From Combretum micranthum (taxonomy: Eukaryota; Streptophyta; Magnoliopsida; Myrtales; Combretaceae): a stretch of 64,000 nt of DNA. Position numbers and translations under genes: made by a program. Within the stretch, counting starts at the first letter, position 1. Each line of letters starts with the position of its first letter. Location: contig JAMXBD010000397.1 of NCBI GenBank assembly GCA_024138025.1, positions 124,001 through 188,000 of the forward strand, read 5' to 3'. Under the pieces are notes generated by a model. That model searched no databases, had not been told where the DNA came from, and saw only the letters and a program-made list of their open reading frames with translations. Positions 24,267-37,018 of this stretch are shown piece by piece.

Positions 24267-25341
24267 GCATTCACCGAATGCATTCCAATATTTATGAAAA
24301 AAACACATTCAGTGAATATGCTCAAGTTCGTTTTTATTTTTATTTTTTTAATTAAAGTCCGAACGCATTCTATAAATAGGCCTGGAATATTTTACACTAT
24401 GAGCACATTCATGTAGTGCCATATTTCAAATAATTGTAGTTGAGACAAAGACAATAATTGTAGTTGGTTAATATAGGTGGTCGAAGCTATGAAAGTTGAT
24501 AGCATAGTTTCATGGTATGCTCTATATGTCTGTCTTTTTCTTTTTCTCTTACTTAATATAATGCCATGCAATCATGAATATGTAATGAAGGGGATTTAGT
24601 GGTTGTGCCAAGTGTTTTTGCTTCATCCAATCATTGTTATATTTGTATATATAAAAGAGAACAAAGTAAGACATAACAAACATTATTGTTATGGAAGAGA
24701 AGAAGAAGTTTGTAACAAAACATATTTTTTGAGTTTACTTATATTGTGTTCGTTTTAGAAAGAGCCAACAGTCTCATTTTACAAAACTAACCAATTTTTT
24801 ATAGAATGATGTTTAGGAAAAATCAAAAGTCTCTCTCTCTCATTAATTCATACAAAGCATAATTTAGCAATTGTTCTGTATGAGAGGACCTAATAACTAA
24901 AGAAAAAACATTGGATAAATCATCAGAAAAAATATATCTTGAGTGTTGTCCACACATATTTTTGCCATCTCATCTCAAAAGTCTCGTTTTCAAATATTGA
25001 AATTATCATTCCATATATTTTCCATATTGTTTTTCAAAATAAACAATTTTATATTGAATGAGGAAGAGGAAACATAACTGTACATGAGATATTGTTAGGA
25101 TATGATAATTAATATTATATATAAAAATTGTCATACCTAAAATCTATACGTGACAACTGTAACATATATATACACGCATGTGTATGTTAAGACGTCCAAC
25201 ATCTACTATCTTATATCTAGCACTACATCGACGCATTCAGAGAATGCACCAGTAGGCTGGACAAACAAAACTAAACTCTCAACATATTTATTGAATGTGT
25301 TTTTTTCTTTTCTAATAAAAATTTATGCATTTAGCGAATGC
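24267..25341. repeat. Cluster of GCATTC-N3-GAATGC palindromes
   Basis: Three near-perfect palindromes occur at 24267-24281 (GCATTCACCGAATGC), 25233-25247 (GCATTCAGAGAATGC) and 25327-25341 (GCATTTAGCGAATGC). Degenerate copies lie at about 24304-24321, 24364-24371 and 25279-25297. The segment is bounded by similar AAGCAAC words near 24174 and 25358. Function is unknown. Confidence 0.45.
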
Positions 25342-25491
25342 ATTTTTACTCACGCTAAGCAACCCAACCTTGATGATAACTCGTAATGGCGCAACCCCTA
25401 AGGATGCCTGAAGGCCACCAATATCACAACGTCAAAACCAATTACAAAATCAAATGCCAATAACAAATCCTCAGAATCTCCACTCAAGAAC

Positions 25492-25891
25492 TATTAGGTA
25501 TTAAATTCAAAGGGAAAGCCCAACCCAAAAAACTAGCCTATTAGGCTGGAGAAACTTTTAGGCTTAAATACCATTCTATGATTTCTCATAGAACCGATGT
25601 GGGAAACATTGCACGCCCCTTGAAAAGCTAACGCCATCGACAGCTTACTCTAGGTGACCCACTGTAGATGACTTTCACTCTAGATGGCTGCACTCTAACC
25701 TTTTTTCTAGGTAGCCCTTTCCTAAGTCGCCCCTTCCACTAGTGTCGGCCTCTCAATGAGAACACCAAATATTAGGTATTAAGTCCAAAGGAAAAGCTCA
25801 ACCTAAAAAATTAACCTATTAAGTGAGAGAACCTTTCAGGTTTAAAGTACCATTCCACAATTTCTCATAAAACCGATATGGGATCGTAACA
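25492..25891 (-). mobile_element. Complete TRIM-like element, 400 bp, TSD AGAAC
   Basis: Two direct repeats of about 120 bp (25492-25608 and 25770-25891) enclose about 160 bp. On the minus strand each starts TGTT, has a CATCGG or ATCGG word, and ends ACCTAATA. AGAAC flanks the whole at 25487-25491 and 25892-25896. The size, short LTRs and absence of coding fit terminal-repeat retrotransposons in miniature. Both LTRs end in TA rather than CA. The sequence after the 5' LTR (TTTGGTGTTCTCATTG) resembles a tRNA-Met primer-binding site only weakly. Confidence 0.75.
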
Positions 25892-27380
25892 AGAACCCTC
25901 CAAGCACCAATAACTTGAACAAATTCCACATCATTTTGTCACTAAATCCATCTTGGAACCAAGTTGAAACCCACAACAAATTAAAAACTAAACTGAAACC
26001 ACCAGATCTGTAAACCAGACTAAACCACCAGATCTGTAAACCAAACGATTTATCAAAGTCCCTATGATCCCACTATAAGCACCTAACCTAGGGTTCTATT
26101 AGAGCATAGTGTATCGGTAGAGTTTGCAAAAAAGCAGGCTCATAAATTGCAAAAGACATTGAAGTAACAATCACAAACACAAACCATCGCTCAACTGTAA
26201 AAATCTATTTAAGAGGACTAAGATCAACTACGGATAATCGATTGCATACGCACCATCATTCTTGCTACTAAGATCCACAACATTCCAACAAACGTCAGGC
26301 TTTTAAGTTCCACAGCAATTAAGGATGAAACGTTTTGACTTCTCAAAAATGCTCCCATCATTCTTAGTAGATTAACTCACAAACTACCAAGACCAAAAGG
26401 CAGGATCCATCCCCAGATCAGTTCTTCCCGTGCGCTCCCTTCTTTCAATGAGCAATAAGCATAGGTGAACTCATTCCCAGCCTACAGATGATACCTTCAA
26501 CAACGCTCAAAGAGCATGCTCTGTCCCAAAACAAGTAAACCATAAAGCGGCAATTGATCTACATGATTCTTTTTAGCTAGTCCCACAACTCTCTTCTGCT
26601 GAAGACAACAACAACTAGCTTAATTCATTCATGACGGAACACACTCGCACTTGTACCCAGGAAAGTAGATGATGGGCAAGCAAAAATATCAACCACCCAT
26701 GTAGGATGCCTGATGAAACATCTTATAAACTGCCTGTATTAAACTAACTATGAACGTCAGCAAGCAGACAATTTACCAAGTCTGAATATTCACAAAAGAA
26801 AATGTCACTCCATTTCATCCACTCTTCCTCCATGACAGCATGGACCACATGCTATAAAATAGCTCTAACTAATATAAGAACAAAACAAGGCCTCAAAATG
26901 GGTCCCCTCAAAAATTATGTTTGAGAGACTTGCAAGGTGCGCTTGCATTAATCACTTGCACAACGATGCAGACTTCTCATAAAAGATAAAAAGACAACTT
27001 ATATAGGTAGAGCTGTATATTTACCGAACGTATCATATATTTTTCATGTAACCTAAACTCTGGGACCTTTGCAGCAATAGTTTTGGATCTAGCCATAATA
27101 CTACATGGATGACCCTTGAAGATTAAAAATGTATATGTTATCACAAACTTTGTACACTTATAATAAATTAAATGCGGTTGTATGAAATTTGCAGCCAAGG
27201 CTCGGAATTTTGATAATTCTTGGAAAAAATGAGACAAGACCCCATGAAGCTGTAGCTGACTGCAAATCTCTGAACACATCCAGCAAACAGGTGGAATGCT
27301 GTAATTCCTTAACCAGGAAACAAAAGCTTAGCATGCAGTAATTACCATCATATTATATACAACCCCCCTCCAGCATCTTA
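25892..27380. other. Spacer downstream of the kinase gene, possible distal 3' UTR at its right end
   Basis: Base composition is closer to low-copy DNA than in the flanking repeats. A 26-bp tandem duplication lies at 25996-26043. No convincing coding exon or polyadenylation signal was seen. The 3' end of the kinase transcript may reach into 27000-27380, but the sequence does not decide this. Confidence 0.35.
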
Positions 27381-27720
27381 AGCTTGGTGCTACTCGTGGA
27401 AGTCATCCCGACTGTCCACAGCAGCACCATTGGCCCACTCACTAGAAATAACAACTTCCTGCAAGAACAATCAATTATGCCACATTAGAGCAGGCTCCAG
27501 TACTTCTAAATCAGATTTTGACATGAGATTGGGACTTTCAATATTTATATAAAGAATACCTATGAACATTATCTCCATAATACAATAAAAAGAATAATAA
27601 TAAGATAAGCATGAAAAAGTGTCTTACACCCTACATTCTTCAGGAGCATCAGACGGGGAGATCTAAGTTCAAAAACTATGCAAGTCCTTGGACATTTTAA
27701 GCCAATACCTTAACATGAAA
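27380..27720 (-). other. Probable 3' UTR with an intron (27459-27708)
   Basis: Twelve bases after the stop codon a donor (AAG|GTATTG at 27709/27708) can pair with a strong acceptor (TTCTTGCAG at 27459). The spliced 3' UTR would then resume at 27458. The exon after the acceptor stays in frame with the kinase past its TAG for about 19 codons up to a second TAG (at about 27400). The donor is less than 50 nt after the stop, so it should not trigger nonsense-mediated decay. Splicing here is inferred from the sites only. Confidence 0.5.
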
Positions 27721-30700
27721 CTATTTCACATTCATTGCAGCTGCCATATTTCTCAGCTTCTGAGAAATTTCTGAGAATGATGGCCTCTCTGATGGATCAG
27801 AAGCCCAACAACTTTCCATCAAAGATTTCCATTCAGGATCACACCATGTTGGAACTTGTGGGCGCAGTGTGTTGTTTACAATACCACCTGCAGAACCATC
27901 AAGTACAGATTTTGGTCTGTGTAATGCAATATTGACATTAGATGAATATGATATCATTTCATAGATAAATATATAGGTGACATACTTGAGATAGAGTAAT
28001 CTGTACTTTAGAGATTAGCAATGTCAAATTCCTGTATTAGATTCAATAACTTATGTTTCAATTTACAGACTTCATAGCTAAGGTAGAAGCAATGCCAGCT
28101 TAGCTATGACATTTCTTTTTCAGGACTATCACCTAGAAAACCATTAGAAATATACTTCATTAATTTAAGCCAAGCAAATCAAAACCAAGATATCAGAAGG
28201 TTGCAGAAGAAAGACTATTGGAAGGGCCTACAGATAAATAATCTCCCTGATGGCAATAAGTTAAAAACTGTGGCAATGTAACATAAGTGGTACATTTAGA
28301 GGTAGGAGACAAAAATTTACAATTTGCAATAGCATGTGTATGTATATATCTATATTTTAAAAAAGATTAAATGTCCAAGTATGATATATGTTGGACATTC
28401 TAGAGGACATCACGGAAATTAGCTGAGAATTATTTTAATTGGCAAATATTCTTTTTCTATTTGTTAGTTGATAGATAATCATAGTTTTTATTTGTTTCTT
28501 CCTTTTTTTTTTTTTTTTCTCTTTTTGCTCGAGAAGATGTAGGATGTGTATCTATCCAAATATATGTCTACTTTGTTCCCTTAACAAACGCACACATAGA
28601 TACACACACAGGCGCATTCATGCATGCTATACACATGCACACACTAGTAGTCAATGAAAGAGTTAATTTTTTTTTTTTTTTTTTTTTTATTTGATTGTTC
28701 ATATGATATTAGAGCTTATGTTGATCTTGCAGATCGATCTAGAATGGGCAGTTACACTCCCTAAAAGATTTACCTGGCCACAGTATATTTCAACAGTCAG
28801 TTGATAAAGAGAATCCTTACCTTAGAGCACTCACACCCATCATGACGAAAGGACCAATATATGACCAAACTTCGGTTTCGTACCTTCAGCAGCTCTGACG
28901 TGTCAGGCTGACAGTCTATCACTAGCTTCATGAGCTATTTATACTTAGGATATACACAGCACAAATTGAATGATATGAACTTTAGCCAGTGGTCTAGTAT
29001 GTGAAACTTGTGATTCATGGAAGATGGAACTAGGCTGCTTAATTGCTGAAATCCAGCACCATCACAAACGGTGGGCAACTAGGGGCTGCGAGAGGCTGAA
29101 AATTCCATGGTTATGGCATGGTTCTGTATAGTCATGCATTGGGCAGACAAACCTGTTCTATGAAGAGGCTAAAGAGCTACGGGATGTGGTCAAGGAGATA
29201 TATTCAGATCTTGAAAGCAAGCCAGTGCCTCAAGATTTTATTATTAAATTAAGAAAAAAGAAAACAAAAAAGCAAAAGATCAAGGTTATGACTTGGGGAC
29301 AGGGAATGAATGTGATTGAGTGCAGTGGCAATCATCTAGTGGAAAAATCCATGGAAAAACTACTCTGCGATTGTGTTCTATCACAATCTTATAAGGGTAA
29401 ACTTTCACAGTAAGATTCCAGGGGCACTGAGGGGAACATGCTTATTACCACACGTCTGTCATATCAGAAAACTTTGACATAAATGAAAAGCCAAAGCAAT
29501 AATCATCAAATTAAACTTTAATTGTCGAACTAAGCAATTTATGAACACATAAATGGCCCTTCATTTCTTTCTTATAGTCCTTAAAACAAAAAAAGGAGTG
29601 AGAGCACACTGGACAACTAAAAAGTATCACTACTGTATGCATTTCTCACCAATTATGGAGGCACAATGCATGTCTGAATAAGGTTCATCTCCAGTAAGCA
29701 GCTCCCACATAACAATTCCAAATGAGTAAACATCAATCTGAAACAAAGTAAACCAGATGTTACAAAAGACAAGAAACCATAAAAGAACTATGTTATTAAC
29801 ACGAGTCTTACAATTCACAATATAATGAATAGACCATATACCTTCTCTGTTACCATATTACTCTTTCCACTTAAAAGTTCAGGAGCCATCCATGGTAGTG
29901 TTCCACGCACACCTCCAGAAACTAATGTGTGTTGCTTTACCTTAGACAACCCCAAATCACCAATCTAGAAGCAGAAATGGAATTAATGCCACTCTTATGA
30001 ATACATATGCTATAGTTACAAAATTAGCAAAAGTAGAAAGATATTGGCATAAATAACCAGAACAAATATCAGGACCAGTTTACTTCAAGCTAGAATGGAA
30101 AAGGTATACTAAAAGCTGGACAATACAAAGTACCTTACACACGGGACGTTGAGGATCTCTCATGTTTACCAATAGATTTTCACATTTAAGATCAAAATGG
30201 ACAATGTTCTTCCCATGCAAATATTCCATTCCAAAAGCTGCGTCCATAGCGATGATGAGCCGTTTACGACGATCAATTGTCCTAAAGCATTAAGAGACTG
30301 TTCATCAATGTACAGTTACATGTAGCAAAGCACGGTAACAACAATGCGAAGACCATAATCCAAGATTCACAAAAGTAACCAAAACACAATATCATAACAA
30401 CTTGCATTACCTGTCTTTTTTCTGCAAAAACTGTTTTAGGGACCCATTGATCATAAATTCTGTTACAGTTGCTAAGGATCCATCCGGCCCATCTCGCACA
30501 ATACCATAGAAAGAAACAACATTTGGGTGATGTAAAGAACTCAGTATTAATGCCTCTTTCCAGAAATCTGCAATCTGCAAGAAGGCAATGGAAAAGTGAA
30601 ATTCTAATGCCTTTACCTATGCCACCTTCTAAAAGTTGATTGATTGAAAATCCAAGTGACAGGGAACACAAGCACTCCCACATAAATAAATATGCTAAAT

Positions 30701-33700
30701 TCCATCCTCAGAAGAAATTCAATTGAGAAAAAAAAAATAGTTTTCCTTCATTAAAAAATCTAAACGGAGGCCCTCCCCCATAAATCTATATTTGGGATTT
30801 CCATATTCGGAAAAATCCAATGGGAATAGAACTTTCTTTTTTTTTTTTTTCCCTCCAGGAGATAACTAAATGAAAAGAAAATGTTTTCCTTCATAAAAAT
30901 CAAGAAGGATTTCCACAACATTTTCTTTCTTTCCATGCAAAACAGTGTAAGTAATTATGGTGGAAAATATCACATGTCAATTTTTAAGGAAGATGGATAT
31001 TTGCAAAAAAGAAGTTGTCTTAATGTTTTTCCCATTCTATTTTATACATCACTGCGGCAAATATCACATGCATTTATATTTATTAAGTTTCAAATTGATA
31101 CAGTGATCATTTCTTTTGCAGATGAGATTTCTGTGCTGCCACAAAGCTTTTTGGGTTTGTACCAATCCCATCCCTGTTTCTGAATCTAAGGTACACACCC
31201 AATAATTAATTACTAAAACTGACTTTCATTGGTCCCAAAATTACAGTATTAGCACCCTTTTTTTTTTTTTTTCTTTTTCCTTTTCTGAAACTGTATCAAC
31301 ATAATTGTTTCAATCTCTCACTACCATGTTGAACACTGAAATCTGTTAAAAGTCATGAAAAAAGGAAAAGCCCCACTAATGTACCTAACGCATATATTTC
31401 AGGACTATAAAACATAAGCCATGAGTCCTTTACCAATATTTACTGGAAAATCACATTCCTTTTATTCACAACTAATTCACTTAAGCTTTGTTTGGTTCAT
31501 CAGTATGTCAAAGGCACGTCATCATTTTGGTTCAGACTATTTGTCAAGAAACTAATACAAATGAAAAATAGACATTTATAAACAGTCAACAAATCATATG
31601 TCTTTAATTTTTAACTCTCCCCATTATCAGATTGCTCATAGAAAAAATAGTCAGATATATAAAAGTTTTTCAGATACCATATCAGGTGATCAACAAAGAA
31701 AATGTGCTTTACCAAGGTACATCAATATCCATTGAATTACTACATTATTAAGTCATCAAGCTCCAAGTTACCATCAACTTTAATGCAAGGGGTTCAACCC
31801 ATAAATTTAGGGGAAATAGTGTGCTAGGAACACCTAGATAATTATTTATAATAGGAAAAAAAATATCTTGAGAATAGGAAAGTAAACATCTATCCTTTTA
31901 TATTCTGATTAACAATGCATTTTAGGAGATGTTAGATGCAACACTCTCTCTTATTTAGGAATAATTAACTATCTTGAGAAGGAACTAAGAAAATAAGAAA
32001 AGTTATCTTTGAAATTAGCTTGATGTAGCTGTTAGGAGTAGCAGGCCTCAACTCTTTTTAATACTAATTCACCCTTCACTAAATCCATGGCATGGGCCAG
32101 TATTGGCTTATTTGAGCAAAAATAAAGTTTAGACATTTATTAAATAACTTGAATAACCTTGAAGGCTGAATAGGCTAAGCATTGGATCTTATGTGACACC
32201 ACTATGAATTAGCAGTGTATTATACTGTCATTAACTTTAGAGTAGGTATTTGGCCTTTGTATGGAAATATGGCTTTATTTTTTTTAAATTAATATCAAAA
32301 TATAGTAAAAGAAACATATTCGAAATATAAGCATCAAAGGCGCAGCAGGAAACCGCAACTTTCACCACAATAACTCTTTGTTTTTAATTGTTTTCAATTG
32401 AAGGGTGCCCTCTTGAATCGCAGAACTCAAAACAAACACATGCCAAAATATCAATTCTTTATCGTGTTCCACCAAGTATCCTTCAAATCAACCTAAAACT
32501 AAATAATTGGTAAGATAGTTGAAGATTAATTCGGGAAGATGAATGCGAAGCATGCCAACAATTTTAGACAACTAAACTCCCTGACCAAGACCAAGGGGCT
32601 TCGGGGGAGATTCAACCCAGTGAAGCATGCATGGATTTACCAACCTCTTGACACTATTCCTCACAGCTTCTTCTTCTGAGCTCCATTTCCTTGGTCTCCT
32701 TCTTTGCTTGAGATTAGGCATTTTGTATACCATTTGAAGCTTTCCTTTTTGGACTGGGAACGTGTGGTCTCCTTTGGGAATGGAATTTAGTTGCTGTTGC
32801 AACTGATGATGATTATGATGACAACGACAACAACCCAGTGAGATAGCTTCTGTTTTAATTTGGTTTATCTAACAGACCTTGAGACCTGCTTATCAACTTT
32901 GCCAGTATATTGGGGAGAGATTTGGGATATTGGATATCTTTTTTTAGTTTGGTTTATACATTCATGATCCATTCCATTCACTAGTCTCTATGGGCCATAA
33001 ATGGCTTCTGACCACTTCAACTGTTATTTTCACTGGAAGGGCACTCCACACTCTTAGCTTTAAAGAGAGACAATCAGCTCTCCAATTTTCTAGCATTACA
33101 AAGAAGGCACAGGTGTCAGCCACGCTGTCCAATTAAAAATAATAAAAAAAAGAGGGCACTCACTGTCAAAGGCACTGCTTCCAGCTGCGCCTTTGCCTCT
33201 CATATTTCGAAAATGTTTTTTTTTTTTTTTTTTTTGGTACCGTATTTTGGTATTAATTAAAAAAAGGCTGTATTTCCATACAAAGGCCGTAGGTATTTCA
33301 AATGAAGAGAAAAGGTTTGCAGATATATCAGTAATGAGTTTTCACAGTAAAAAATTCTAGAAACTGTATGCTGCATACAATTAAGCTAAATTTTAGCGAC
33401 AAATTGAGCTAGCCACCTCCCTCACATGAACCATCCGACCGTTATAAATATTGCTTGTGCTCTAGACATAGCCCATCAAATGACCTGAATAGGAATGAAA
33501 ATGGGGCAGGAAATTTGTGAATGTAGTAATTATTACATGTTCCCCATTACATATTTCCAGATATTACAAAGAAAAATCCTCATTAAGTTGGTTGCACAAT
33601 ATGATAATTCATTAGCATCACAGGCAATCACATTAAAATTTACACGTTTTACATGTTATACCTTGTTTTAAATATTATAAAGAGAAAGATGTGTTTATTA

Positions 33701-36700
33701 TCTTCTCTCTAACACTGTCAATCATTTGTGATGCAAGAAAACATGCAGAAAAATGAAAAAAGAGGCGTAATTATAGCTATAGCCGATCCCTCTGCTTTCT
33801 ATTAGCACTAGGCCCACTTAATGAATAAGCCCAGCTCACTCACTCCTAATAACCCTACCACTACCTCTTCATTATTTCCCTTCTGTTTCCGTATAGTTAT
33901 ATACATGTTACATAATGTTGTTTTATCCTATTTTGTTGCAGTAGTTACATGTGTATCTATTTTAACTATCTCATAACTACTTATTATTATGCTACTATGA
34001 AATCCTTGTATTTATCTGGAAATGATCTGAGTCTTCTGTTACGTTCTTACTGAGTTATAACATTTTCCTTGGTAAAAAAATGAGGCACTTATAATAGAAC
34101 ACGGTGCAATAATAACTATATGCACAAATTAAGCAAGGCAATTATAAGATGGAAAAATACCAAGCGTTCTCTTTCAGATGGTTTCCCAGCAAAGCAACTA
34201 GCCTTGATTCTCTTTATAGCTACATCAGAGCCCTTCCATTTCCCATGATAAACAGCACCATAGGTGCCAGATCCTAACTCCCGAATTTCCTCCAAATCAT
34301 CATTCCTGATAGTCTAAGGGCCAACAGAAATTATTAAGCACATTAATAATTCTCAAAGTAGCATAACAAAAGAAATAAACAAAAAAGAAAAATGCATTGT
34401 AGTAGATCGTGCCAGATTATACAACAGACAAACCTGCAGCCCTCTAGCAATGGCTTCTGCCTCTGCCTTTGTTGGCTCAATTTTGAAATTGTTCAATGTG
34501 TCATTATCAGAATCCACACGTGACTCCCCCTGAGTATTCTACAGCATAATTTCAGCATCAGATAATGAGGAAAATAAGCACAGAATACTCCAACAACTCA
34601 GCAATTTAGATCTTTTTTCGTAATGTATAAATAAAATGGACTCCAACATATTTACATAAAAGAAAATTCACTCACTGATTCCATATCATTACAGTTAGCA
34701 TCTTTGGCTATGACAACCTGAGAAGCAGTATCAGCATTTTCTTCAGCTTTGTTTTTGTCACGTTCTGCAACTTCAAATGCTGTCTTTTTTATAGAAGTAT
34801 GGTGAACCTCAGGCATGAAGCCAGGATTAATGTCTGCTACAACAGGTTTCTCAGTGGGACTGTATTCCATATTCTCAATGTTGTTGCTTCCACTGGTCCT
34901 TTCCACAGATTTTAAGCAGGTTATTGGGCATGTTTCACCAGAAACTTTTTCAAAGTTTGTATTAATGATTTTATCTGGCTCTACATCAGACATTGTTGGT
35001 GTGTTAACCTTATTGACCACTTCTTGTACTCCATTTGCCATCACATTCTTCAGCCCACCAACTTCAGAAACACCAATTTCATTCACCTGTTCTGGGATAT
35101 AAGCAGATGGAATTTGTGGAAGTTGTATGGCATCGTGAATGGGTAGATTTTGTGTGTCGTGAGCATAGTTGCTTACGTTGGCTTTCATAGCAGTAGGGTA
35201 TTCTGCAGTGTTTGCTCCATCAATACCCAAGACTTTCTGCGAGGTTTCAGCCCAAGCACTTTGATTATCACCACTGCGTAGCAGACTACCCTCTCGCATA
35301 GCTCTAGGAAGACCTGAATTAATCATTCCATTGATTGGCTGCTGTGGGGAGTGTGATGCTTCATATGTTGGAACGGCATGCACTATATTGGGTCGCCATA
35401 AAGTTTGCACCTGTGCATGTCCAAGAGGAGGGTCCAAATGATCTGGGCCATAGGCAAAACTTAGGTTTCCAAAACGGGCAATATGCTCTTCAGAAAGAGT
35501 TGGATGTGCATGAATTGTTGATGATTGATCATGGAATACTTCACCACCAAAATCAGGTCCACTATGTTGACGGACATAACTCATGGATACATGATGATTA
35601 TCATTAAAATTACCATGTCCAACAGAAAAATTCATGCTCGAAGCATCCGCAGTATAGTGCTCATTTACCCTCGCAGATCCATTGATATGAACTCTAGCAT
35701 CTTCAGGATGAGAGTTTAACTGATGCTGCAAAATCCACCCTCGCTCATGGGAATGTGAGTCATTGTAAACCATCCGAGGGTCCGTTTGCTCTCTGGGGTA
35801 AATTCCATGATGCAATTTTGAATTACCATTTAAAATATAATTTTCCCTACTTGAGGGACACTCGGGACGAGGGTTACTGATCTGTGGAACACTGTTTCCA
35901 ATGGCATGTTGATCCAAATGGGACTGATTTCTAGAAATACCAATATAACAGTGATCACAAAAGTTACTTCCATCTAAGACATTAGGACCATGCATGATGT
36001 TACCGGGGAAGCCAGCCTTATCACCAGGCAGAGCTCCACTAGCAGGCAACCAAACATTGTCATGAAATTGGTGATGGTTTTCATACACAGGCTGGTGGTT
36101 CGTTTGCGGCCAGGCGCTTTCATCAGGTATTCTATCAAAGCATTTATCCGGTAATTCTCCAACCGCCATCCCGTATCGAGCAGAAGAAGGTGAAGGTGGA
36201 AACTCTGCTCTTGGGTCATGGTGACCATATTGCCTAGGAGAGTAATATGCTGGACTCCACGGGCCCTCCATATCACCATACCTCTGGGAAATAGGCTGCT
36301 GGTACTGTCCAGACCCGAGGCGCGGAATTGTGAGCTGATGTAAGTTCATTTGAGGCATGTGCATCTCACTATTCCTCTGGCTATGAAGTCCACCTTCAAG
36401 GCTCATGGAACCAAAAAAATGTTCAGCCAGATGCATATCATCCATCTCTCTAATCAAAGGTGATTCGGGCTGCCTCCTTAAATCTAACGGATCATTCATG
36501 TTGTTCAGAGCATCCACATACCTTTTCTCCGATTCTCTTTCATTCCCATCAATATAATGGGATGAACCATCTTGATCAGGGTGCGAAAAAAGAAAAATCC
36601 TCAATCTTGTGAACCCATCACCAGACCCCAACTTATCATACTCCTCCATCATATTCATCACATCATCATCATTCACAACAGACACCAAAGCATCGAGATC

Positions 36701-37018
36701 CTCATCTGGCTGCTGATACTTCAACACGGAAGCCCCTTCAAAGAGTTCCTTCATTCGAGCCATCAACTCATCATAAGTAATCTCCCTAGGCAAGCTCACA
36801 ATCCGTGTCTCCCCACCCACGTGACGCAGTTTCCCATCCTGAGGTCTAGGCAATATGCTCCCACCGAAACTACACAAGAACTTGACACGGGGGGGATCGT
36901 CATTGGGATTGGGTGCGGATTGAGAGGCCGGGGCGGGGTTGGAATTCGGTGAAGGACCATCCATCAAAGGAGAAACTAGATAATGCTGACAAAAGCTTGC
37001 AAGTTTTCTATTACACAT
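27721..37018 (-). CDS. Raf-like MAPKKK with PB1 domain (plant group B4 type), 8 coding exons
   Basis: Serine/threonine kinase of 1096 residues. Exons (minus): 37018-34676, 34538-34434, 34313-34161, 30574-30411, 30281-30134, 29964-29842, 29737-29650, 27887-27721. All introns are GT-AG and the frame is unbroken. PB1 spans about residues 45-146, with Lys46 and the acidic [16 protein letters not shown] block, so it could bind other PB1 proteins. Residues 150-780 are Pro/Gln/His/Asn-rich and probably disordered. Kinase motifs: GSGTYG (830-835), VAIK with Lys850, Glu874, HFDLKCEN (950-957), DLG (974-976), APE (998-1000), Arg1076. HFD for HRD and DLG for DFG are, as I recall, common in this plant subgroup. 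B4 RAFs act in osmotic-stress and root hydraulic signalling, activating SnRK2 kinases. An alternative start is Met19 at 36964. I cannot say which B4 member this is. Confidence 0.93.
27888..29649. other. Intron 7 of the kinase gene (1762 bp)
   Basis: GT at 29649 and AG at 27888 on the minus strand bound it. It contains T-rich runs at 28504-28519 and 28666-28690 and an unexplained plus-strand open frame at 29186-29413. That frame can be extended upstream to about 29140 without a stop and contains [20 protein letters not shown]. It could be a piece of a captured or retroposed coding sequence, but I recognise no family. Confidence 0.5.
32252..33288. mobile_element. Mutator-like (MULE) non-autonomous element, 1037 bp, 10-bp TSD
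   Basis: It starts GGCCTTTGTATGGAAATA and ends TATTTCCATACAAAGGCC. The inverted similarity runs on through AATTAATA, CAAAATA, TTCGAAATAT and CAAAGGCGCAGC, giving TIRs of about 100-115 bp with gaps in the poly-T/A part. GTAGGTATTT flanks it at 32242-32251 and 33289-33298. Long TIRs with an 8-11-bp duplication are the Mutator superfamily pattern. No transposase is present. The 820-bp interior carries a protein-like fragment (next entry), as in Pack-MULEs. Confidence 0.82.
32590..32802 (-). pseudogene. Captured Myb/SANT-like exon fragment inside the MULE
   Basis: The minus strand reads a frame from the ATG at 32802 containing [20 protein letters not shown] (residues encoded at about 32700-32640). 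This resembles the first helix of a telobox/TRF-type Myb or SANT repeat (Arg/Lys-rich, then W-S/T-x-E-E-E-A). Homology ends at a potential donor (AAGAG|GTTGGT, about 32641) as if an exon boundary had been captured; the frame then runs to a stop at 32572. The rest of the repeat (second and third helix tryptophans) is missing, so it is not functional. Recognition rests on about 20 residues and could be coincidental. Confidence 0.4.

Larger units (their letters stand above)
30575..34160. other. Intron 3 of the kinase gene (3586 bp), host of a MULE
   Basis: It lies between the exon carrying the glycine-rich loop and VAIK lysine and the exon carrying helix C, and is by far the longest intron. It contains the Mutator-like element at 32252-33288. 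The rest is AT-rich with T-runs at 30838-30852 and 31259-31273 and no other recognised feature. Confidence 0.85.

Noticed and set aside
35335..36952. Plus-strand frames inside the kinase first exon
   Set aside because: They are antisense shadows of the long coding exon.
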